A program made the translations under genes and the position numbers. A stretch of 10,763 nucleotides of DNA from WTAW01 sp964540205. Lineage in GTDB: Bacteria > Acidobacteriota > Aminicenantia > Aminicenantales > Aminicenantaceae. Below, piece by piece: positions 6,638-10,763 of this stretch (its first letter is position 1; each line of letters opens with the position of its first letter). The stretch is from the NCBI GenBank assembly GCA_964540205.1, contig CAZIMJ010000188.1:1-10763 (forward strand), written 5' to 3'. The notes beneath the pieces are model-generated. The model saw only the letters and a program-made list of their open reading frames with translations. It had not been told where the DNA came from and searched no databases.

Positions 6638-7156
6638 ATGTTGATCGATGTCGATAGAATCCCCGAAGATGGGCTAGAAATTTCGAAAGATTTTGAATTC
6701 TTCAGTGAGGACCTTGTCGAAGAAAGCGCCGTGTTTTTGAAGCCTGTCCATATGGAGGCTTCTGTCAAAAAAATCGGCGAAGAACTCTTGATCAAAGGGC
6801 AAATCATGGTCACGCTGAATTTTGTGTGCTGCCGCTGTTTGACACCCTTTGAATTTCCTGTGGATTCCAGGTTTGACCTTGTCTATCTCCCTGAGGAGCT
6901 GGAGGTCGCCAAGGAACACCTGGAGCAGGATGATATGAACAGATTGATTTACTACAAGCGTCATTTAGACCTTAAAGAAGTCATTCTTGAACAGCTCAAT
7001 CTGACTTTTCCCTTGAGGCCTCTCTGCTCCAAGGGATGCCAGGGGATCTGTCCTGTTTGCGGGAAATTGATAAAAGAAGACAAGTGTTCCTGCACAGCGA
7101 AGGGGTCTAACCAACGCTTAGAGAAACTTAAGATATTTTTGAGAGATAAAAGTTAA
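6638..7156 (+). CDS. yceD: YceD/DUF177 family protein (23S rRNA accumulation, zinc-binding)
   Basis: The 172-residue protein lies directly before rpmF, the conserved position of the YceD/DUF177 family. In E. coli and plants this family is needed for normal 23S rRNA accumulation and ribosome assembly. The N-terminal half carries the family barrel: strands around 51-62 (GQIMVTLNF), the Cys cluster C64-C65-x-C67, then TPFEFPVDSRFDLVYLP (69-85). The C-terminal half has the family's PLRPLCSKGCQGICPVCG (127-142), with C130, C134, C138, C141, C150 and C152 as likely zinc ligands. The ATG at 6638 is chosen as the first in frame after the promoter; only a weak GTGAG (6624-6628) precedes it. The stop codon directly abuts the rpmF ATG with no gap, so translational coupling is likely. 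Confidence 0.88.
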   Translation: MLIDVDRIPEDGLEISKDFEFFSEDLVEESAVFLKPVHMEASVKKIGEELLIKGQIMVTLNFVCCRCLTPFEFPVDSRFDLVYLPEELEVAKEHLEQDDMNRLIYYKRHLDLKEVILEQLNLTFPLRPLCSKGCQGICPVCGKLIKEDKCSCTAKGSNQRLEKLKIFLRDKS

Positions 7157-7339
7157 ATGGCAAATCCGAAAAGAAGACATTCTCATTCAAGAAAAGGAAA
7201 ACGAAGAGCCCACGATGCTCTTGAGAACCCCTCCCTCTCACTTTGCTCCAACTGTGGAAGCCCAAAACTCCCCCATCGTGCCTGTCCTGATTGCGGTTAT
7301 TACAAAGGCCGGCAGGTGATCGAGGGTACAGAAGAATAA
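7157..7339 (+). CDS. rpmF: 50S ribosomal protein L32
   Basis: The 60-residue protein has the standard L32 start MANPKRRHSHSRKGKRRAHDAL. It also has a complete zinc ribbon: C30-x2-C33 (CSNC) and C43-x2-C46 (CPDC), followed by GYYKGRQVI. It is therefore the zinc-binding (C+) form, not the cysteine-less form that is induced under zinc limitation in some bacteria. It is a structural protein of the large ribosomal subunit. The start codon follows the yceD stop immediately, with GAGAG some 11 bases upstream inside yceD. plsX starts 13 bases after its stop, a cluster order seen in many bacteria that couples ribosome and lipid synthesis. Confidence 0.97.
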   Translation: MANPKRRHSHSRKGKRRAHDALENPSLSLCSNCGSPKLPHRACPDCGYYKGRQVIEGTEE

Positions 7340-7352
7340 CGCTGAGAAAAAT

Positions 7353-8360
7353 ATGAAGGTCGCTGTCGATGCCATGGGGGGGGACTTTGGACCGAAAGTT
7401 ACTGTCGAAGGGGCGGTAAAGGCATCCCAGGAACTGGATGTCGAGATTCTTCTCGTCGGGTCTGAAACCCGTGTGCGACGAGAATTCGACAGGCTCGATT
7501 GCTCTAACGCTAACGTCACGATCGTCAATGCATCCGAAGAGATAAGCATGAGCGAGAGCATTTTTTCTTTCAGGAAGAAAAAGAAGTCGTCCATCCGTAT
7601 CGGTGCGCAGCTACTTAAAGAGGAGAAAGCGGATGCGTTTGTCAGTACCGGAAACACAGCGGCCATCGTGTACATATCGAGCAAAGTTCTTGGAGCTCTA
7701 AAGGGCGTGGACAGACCCGCCCTCTCTCTTTTGGTCCCCACTTTGTCCGGCCCCACTCTATTGATCGATGTGGGGGCGAATGTCAACTGCCAACCGCATC
7801 ATCTCGAGCAATTCGCTGTCATGGGGCGGATCTTCATGGAAAGCGTTATGGGCCTTAAGGAGCCTCGCATCGCCCTGATGAGCGTGGGCGAGGAAAGGAC
7901 CAAAGGGAATGACTTGACCAAGGAAGTCTATGCTCGATTGACGGCATCCTCGATGAACTTCATAGGAAATGTGGAGGGAAAGGACATATATTCGGGAAAG
8001 ACAGATGTGATCGTGAGTGATGGATTCACCGGAAACATCGCACTCAAGGTGAGTGAGGGCGTTGTGGACACGATGTTCAACATGGCTAGGACAGAGATGA
8101 TGAAAAATATCTTTGCAAAGATCGGCTTTCTGTTGATGAAAAGGCACCTGAAAAAAATATATAAGAGGGTGGATTATTCAGAATATGGTGGAGCCCAACT
8201 CTTGGGAATAAACGGGGTGTGTATCATCGGGCACGGCCGTTCAAACGTGGTGGCCGTAAAAAACGCCATTAAGATGGCCAAAGATTTTGTAAAAAACAGG
8301 GTCCAGGAAAAAATTCAGGCAGAGATCTCGCCTCTCTCCGAAGAAGTAGAAAGGGTATAG
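7353..8360 (+). CDS. plsX: Phosphate acyltransferase PlsX
   Basis: PlsX converts acyl-ACP plus phosphate to acyl-phosphate, the donor for PlsY in phosphatidic acid synthesis. It works as a soluble or membrane-associated protein. The 335-residue length is normal for the family. Landmarks are VAVDAMGGDFGPKVTVEGAV (3-22), SFRKKKKSSIRIG (72-84), FVSTGNTAAIV (97-106), DVGANVNCQPHHLEQFAVMG (139-158), SVGEERTKGN (177-186), IGNVEGKDI (204-212), DVIVSDGFTGNIALK (218-232), YGGAQLLGINGVCIIGHGRS (278-297). The conserved Lys-rich helix segment and the Asp/Gly-rich active-site loops are intact. A run of eight G (7376-7383) encodes the invariant MGGD, a possible slippage spot. GAG about 6 bases before the ATG is the only ribosome-binding hint. 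fabG begins 7 bases after the stop; the usual fabH and fabD are not there. Confidence 0.97.
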   Translation: MKVAVDAMGGDFGPKVTVEGAVKASQELDVEILLVGSETRVRREFDRLDCSNANVTIVNASEEISMSESIFSFRKKKKSSIRIGAQLLKEEKADAFVSTGNTAAIVYISSKVLGALKGVDRPALSLLVPTLSGPTLLIDVGANVNCQPHHLEQFAVMGRIFMESVMGLKEPRIALMSVGEERTKGNDLTKEVYARLTASSMNFIGNVEGKDIYSGKTDVIVSDGFTGNIALKVSEGVVDTMFNMARTEMMKNIFAKIGFLLMKRHLKKIYKRVDYSEYGGAQLLGINGVCIIGHGRSNVVAVKNAIKMAKDFVKNRVQEKIQAEISPLSEEVERV

Positions 8361-8367
8361 GGGGCCA

Positions 8368-9108
8368 ATGACTCTAATGGGCAGAGTTTCCATCGTCACG
8401 GGGGCATCCCAAGGCATTGGAGAAGCCATCGCGTTTTCGCTGGCTGAAGACCAGGCTACTGTAATCCTAGTTGATATCCAGAAGGACAAGCTCGATGAGG
8501 TGGCTGAGAAGATCAAGGCCCGCGGGGGGTCAGCGTTCGGCTATAGCGCTGATGTCTCCCAATCAGACCAGGCCTCTGAACTTGTCGAGCGTGTTTTAAA
8601 AGACCACCAAAAGATCGACCATCTTGTGAACAATGCCGGGATCACCAGGGATGGCTTGCTGTTGCGGCTTAAAGAGCAGGATTGGGATTCTGTCATTGCG
8701 GTGAATTTGAAGGGGGTATTCAACTTTTCCAAGGCTGTGATACGCAACATGATAAGCAATCGCTTCGGTCGGATCGTGAACATCTCTTCTGTTGTCGGGC
8801 TGATGGGAAATGCGGGACAGACTAACTATTCTGCTTCCAAAGCCGGGGTAATCGGTTTCACCAAGTCGTTGGCTCGAGAGGTCGCTGCCAGGGGGATCAC
8901 GGTAAATGCCGTAGCTCCTGGGTATATTGCCACAGCCATGACGGAGGATCTGCCCGAGGCAGTCAAGAGTGCCTTTGTTGAGTTCATCCCTATGAAGCGT
9001 TTTGGCGCCCCGGATGAAGTGGCCCAGGTGGTCAAATTTTTTCTATCTGAAAAGGCATCCTACATCACTGGCCAAGTCCTCAGCGTTAACGGTGGGATGT
9101 TGATGTAA
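8368..9108 (+). CDS. fabG: 3-oxoacyl-[ACP] reductase FabG
   Basis: A classical short-chain dehydrogenase of 246 residues that reduces 3-oxoacyl-ACP to 3-hydroxyacyl-ACP in the elongation cycle. Visible motifs are TGASQGIG (11-18, nucleotide loop), D62-V (ADVS), NNAG (88-91), and the catalytic tetrad N113, S141, Y154 and K158 (NISSVVG, then YSASK). PGYIATAMT (185-192) and the C-terminal SYITGQVLSVNGGMLM typical of FabG follow. The position that is Arg in E. coli FabG (TGASRGIG) is Gln15 here, and an Asp36 ends the second strand (VILVDIQKD). Both changes are usual in NAD(H)-dependent enzymes of this superfamily, so the cofactor may be NADH. GGGGG lies 3 bases before the ATG. Operon position directly before acpP and fabF makes FabG far more likely than another dehydrogenase. 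Confidence 0.93.
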   Translation: MTLMGRVSIVTGASQGIGEAIAFSLAEDQATVILVDIQKDKLDEVAEKIKARGGSAFGYSADVSQSDQASELVERVLKDHQKIDHLVNNAGITRDGLLLRLKEQDWDSVIAVNLKGVFNFSKAVIRNMISNRFGRIVNISSVVGLMGNAGQTNYSASKAGVIGFTKSLAREVAARGITVNAVAPGYIATAMTEDLPEAVKSAFVEFIPMKRFGAPDEVAQVVKFFLSEKASYITGQVLSVNGGMLM

Positions 9109-9139
9109 CGAACACAATTAATTTTGTGAATATACAGAA

Positions 9140-9145
9140 AAGGAG
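9140..9145 (+). promoter_or_regulatory. Canonical ribosome binding site of acpP
   Basis: AAGGAG ends 6 bases before the acpP ATG. It is the only textbook Shine-Dalgarno sequence of the operon; the other genes have weak or no such element. This fits the need for high ACP output from a shared mRNA. Confidence 0.75.
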
Positions 9146-9151
9146 AAAAAA

Positions 9152-9400
9152 ATGGAAAGAGAAGAACTGCTAAAAAAAATAAAGGCCATTGTTGCGGATA
9201 AACTCAGCATCAGTGAAGACCAGGTCACTGAAGAAGCCTCCTTCATTGACGATCTCGGGGCGGATTCCCTCGACACAGTGGAATTGGTGATGGCACTCGA
9301 GGATGAATTTGATCTGGATATTCCGGATGAAGATGCGGAGAAAATGAGCACTGTCGGCAAAGCCATCGATTATGTCTTAGTATTTATACAGAAAAAATAG
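9152..9400 (+). CDS. acpP: Acyl carrier protein
   Basis: An acidic four-helix carrier of 82 residues that holds the growing acyl chain on a phosphopantetheine arm. The attachment site is S39 in FIDDLGADSLDTVELVMALE (31-50), the classic DSL motif. It is followed by the recognition-helix acidic residues and EDEFDLDIPDEDAEKMSTVG. Helix 1 (MEREELLKKIKAIVADKL) and the closing YVLVFIQKK are typical. It lies 43 bases after fabG and 18 bases before fabF, the standard acpP-fabF pairing of primary fatty acid synthesis rather than a polyketide or non-ribosomal cluster. Confidence 0.98.
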   Translation: MEREELLKKIKAIVADKLSISEDQVTEEASFIDDLGADSLDTVELVMALEDEFDLDIPDEDAEKMSTVGKAIDYVLVFIQKK

Positions 9401-9418
9401 TCACGAAAATAACACTTT

Positions 9419-10693
9419 ATGTCCACACCACGATTTCCCCGATCTAGGGGACCTGATAAGCGAGTTGTCGTTACAGGGATCGGTCTCGTCTCCCCAATGG
9501 GAATGGGAGTAGAGGAGAACTGGACTAATCTTCTGGCGGGCAAGAGTGGGATCGATCACGTCACTAGGTTTGATGTGTCCCAGTATGCCAGCAAGATTGC
9601 TGGGGAAGTCAAAGGTTTTGACCCCCTGGATTTCCTCGAAAAAAAAGAGGCCCGGAAAATGGATCCCTTCATCCAGTATGCCGTAGCGGCGGCTGAACTG
9701 GCTGTTAAGGATGCCGCATTGGATCCTGCACGTTTGCATGGGGAAAGAACGGGCGTTTATGTGGGTTCGGGGATAGGAGGGATTGAGGCAATCACAAAGA
9801 ATGCCCAAACGCTCTTCGAAAAGGGGCCTGGACGAGTCTCTCCGTTTTTCCTGATCTCCGGCATTATTAACGAGGCCGCAGGAGTTATATCTATCAAGTA
9901 TAAAGCCAGAGGGCCTAATCTGGCCAATGCCACAGCGTGCGCCACCAGCACCCATTCGATCGGGGATTCCTTTCGACTGGTGTCTAGAGGGGATGTCGAT
10001 ATTATGATCGCTGGAGGAGCGGAATCCCCGGTCACTCCATTGGGGATGTCTGGATTTACCTCCATGCGCGCGTTATCGTTAAGAAATGATGAGCCGCAGA
10101 GGGCATCTCGACCCTTTGATGCCGAACGCGACGGATTTGTCATAGCTGAGGGAGCTGGGATCTGCATCCTGGAGGAATTAGAACATGCCCTGAAAAGAGG
10201 AGCCAGAATCTATGCCGAGATCGTCGGGTATGGGCTAAGCGGAGATGCGTATCACGCTTCAACACCCTGCATCGATGGAGAGGGAGCCTATCTCTGCATG
10301 AAGTCGGCCCTCGCCGATGCCGGTATCGCACCAGAGGAAGTGGCATACATCAACGCTCATGGCACATCCACTCCCTGGAATGACAGGATTGAAACACTTG
10401 CCATCAAAAGAACTTTTGGTGACCATGCGTATCGATTGGCGGTCAGTTCATCGAAATCCATGACCGGGCATCTCTTGGGAGCCACAGGGGCCATGGAAGC
10501 GGCTGTGTGTGTCTTGAGTCTTAAAAATCAGATCCTGCCTCCAACCATCAATTATGAAAACCCAGATCCTAACTGTGATCTCGACTACGTACCCAACACC
10601 TCGCGCTCCGCAGAATTTGTGTATGCCCTGAGCAATTCTTTCGGTTTCGGTGGCACGAATGGATCCCTCCTTTTTCGAAAATTTGAAGAATAA
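9419..10693 (+). CDS. fabF: 3-oxoacyl-[ACP] synthase II FabF (beta-ketoacyl-ACP synthase II)
   Basis: A condensing enzyme of 424 residues that extends acyl-ACP with malonyl-ACP. The catalytic triad is complete: C174 in ATACATSTHSIG, H314 in INAHGTSTPWND and H351 in KSMTGHLLGATGAME, with K346 and the gatekeeper F410 in NSFGFGGTNG. Other family marks are VVVTGIGLVSPMG (16-28), LLAGKSGI (38-45), and GAYLCMKSALADAGI (289-303). Trp320 replaces the more usual Leu after HGTSTP. There is an N-terminal tail (STPRFPRSRGPDKR, 2-15) before the usual RVVVTG start. No in-frame ATG or GTG occurs within it, so the long start stands. No Shine-Dalgarno sequence precedes this ATG, so ribosomes may arrive by coupling from acpP 18 bases upstream. 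It is the last gene of the operon within the window. Confidence 0.96.
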   Translation: MSTPRFPRSRGPDKRVVVTGIGLVSPMGMGVEENWTNLLAGKSGIDHVTRFDVSQYASKIAGEVKGFDPLDFLEKKEARKMDPFIQYAVAAAELAVKDAALDPARLHGERTGVYVGSGIGGIEAITKNAQTLFEKGPGRVSPFFLISGIINEAAGVISIKYKARGPNLANATACATSTHSIGDSFRLVSRGDVDIMIAGGAESPVTPLGMSGFTSMRALSLRNDEPQRASRPFDAERDGFVIAEGAGICILEELEHALKRGARIYAEIVGYGLSGDAYHASTPCIDGEGAYLCMKSALADAGIAPEEVAYINAHGTSTPWNDRIETLAIKRTFGDHAYRLAVSSSKSMTGHLLGATGAMEAAVCVLSLKNQILPPTINYENPDPNCDLDYVPNTSRSAEFVYALSNSFGFGGTNGSLLFRKFEE

Positions 10694-10707
10694 CTCCCCT
10701 CAATCCG

Positions 10708-10751
10708 GTATTCTTCCGGTAGCATTTCCAAATCCGTGATCCGAAGAATAC
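10708..10751. repeat. 9-bp inverted repeat downstream of fabF
   Basis: GTATTCTTC (10708-10716) and GAAGAATAC (10743-10751) are perfect reverse complements separated by 26 bases. GAAGAATA also occurs at the very end of fabF (10685-10692). The stem has no T-run after it within the visible bases, so it is not a clear intrinsic terminator. It could be a regulatory site for a gene beyond the window. Confidence 0.3.
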
Positions 10752-10763
10752 ATATTGCGTTTA

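Noticed and set aside
7238..7786. Minus-strand open frame of 182 codons opposite rpmF and plsX
   Set aside because: It is rich in Ser, Thr and Phe from reversed codons and lies against two conserved genes; no independent signal supports it.
9401..9955. Minus-strand open frame of 184 codons opposite fabF
   Set aside because: The plus strand encodes an unmistakable FabF with full catalytic triad; the antisense frame has low-complexity content and no family resemblance.
1..10763. CRISPR array, insertion sequence, phage genes or a new defence system
   Set aside because: No regularly spaced repeats, transposase, integrase or recognisable defence domain is present; the genes are housekeeping or single conserved proteins.

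Overview
The window looks like ordinary chromosomal DNA of a bacterium that has an Rnf ion-pumping complex, a secreted protein of the 'VWFA-related' type and the classic ribosomal protein L32 / fatty-acid synthesis gene cluster. VWFA-related proteins and the small conserved protein at 6120-6371 are, from memory, common in Acidobacteriota, including the Aminicenantia lineage, and in some deltaproteobacterial lineages. An anaerobic member of such a group is my best guess. It is an inference; no rRNA or other strong phylogenetic marker is present.

Layout. Positions 1-198 (minus) hold the first 66 codons of rnfC, reading off the left edge. A divergent promoter region with an inverted repeat (about 229-340) separates it from a plus-strand gene for a 374-residue GNAT-like protein (380-1504). 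A non-coding gap of 306 bases (1505-1810) lies between that gene and polA, which converge. polA (1811-4486, minus) encodes a full-length DNA polymerase I with intact 5'-3' exonuclease, proofreading and polymerase motifs. Upstream of polA, on the same strand, is a broken gene (4586-6002) for a secreted VWFA-related protein. Its start and end are well preserved, but most of the VWA domain is missing and the reading frame changes at the join. Next is a small conserved protein of unknown function (6120-6371, minus).

From 6581 rightward a near-perfect sigma70-type promoter drives a compact plus-strand operon: yceD/DUF177 - rpmF - plsX - fabG - acpP - fabF (6638-10693). It links ribosome assembly (YceD, L32) to membrane lipid synthesis. 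PlsX makes acyl-phosphate for phospholipid synthesis, AcpP carries the growing chain, FabF elongates it and FabG reduces the 3-keto group. fabH and fabD, which usually sit between plsX and fabG, are absent, so initiation and malonyl loading must be encoded elsewhere. The last 70 bases are non-coding and contain a 9-bp inverted repeat.

I do not see a mobile element, CRISPR array, tRNA, rRNA or an obviously new multi-gene system. The points most worth a second look are the VWA gene with its core deleted, promoters placed so close to the polA and 83-residue start codons that the mRNAs may be leaderless, the shortened fab operon, and FabG residues that suggest NADH rather than NADPH use.
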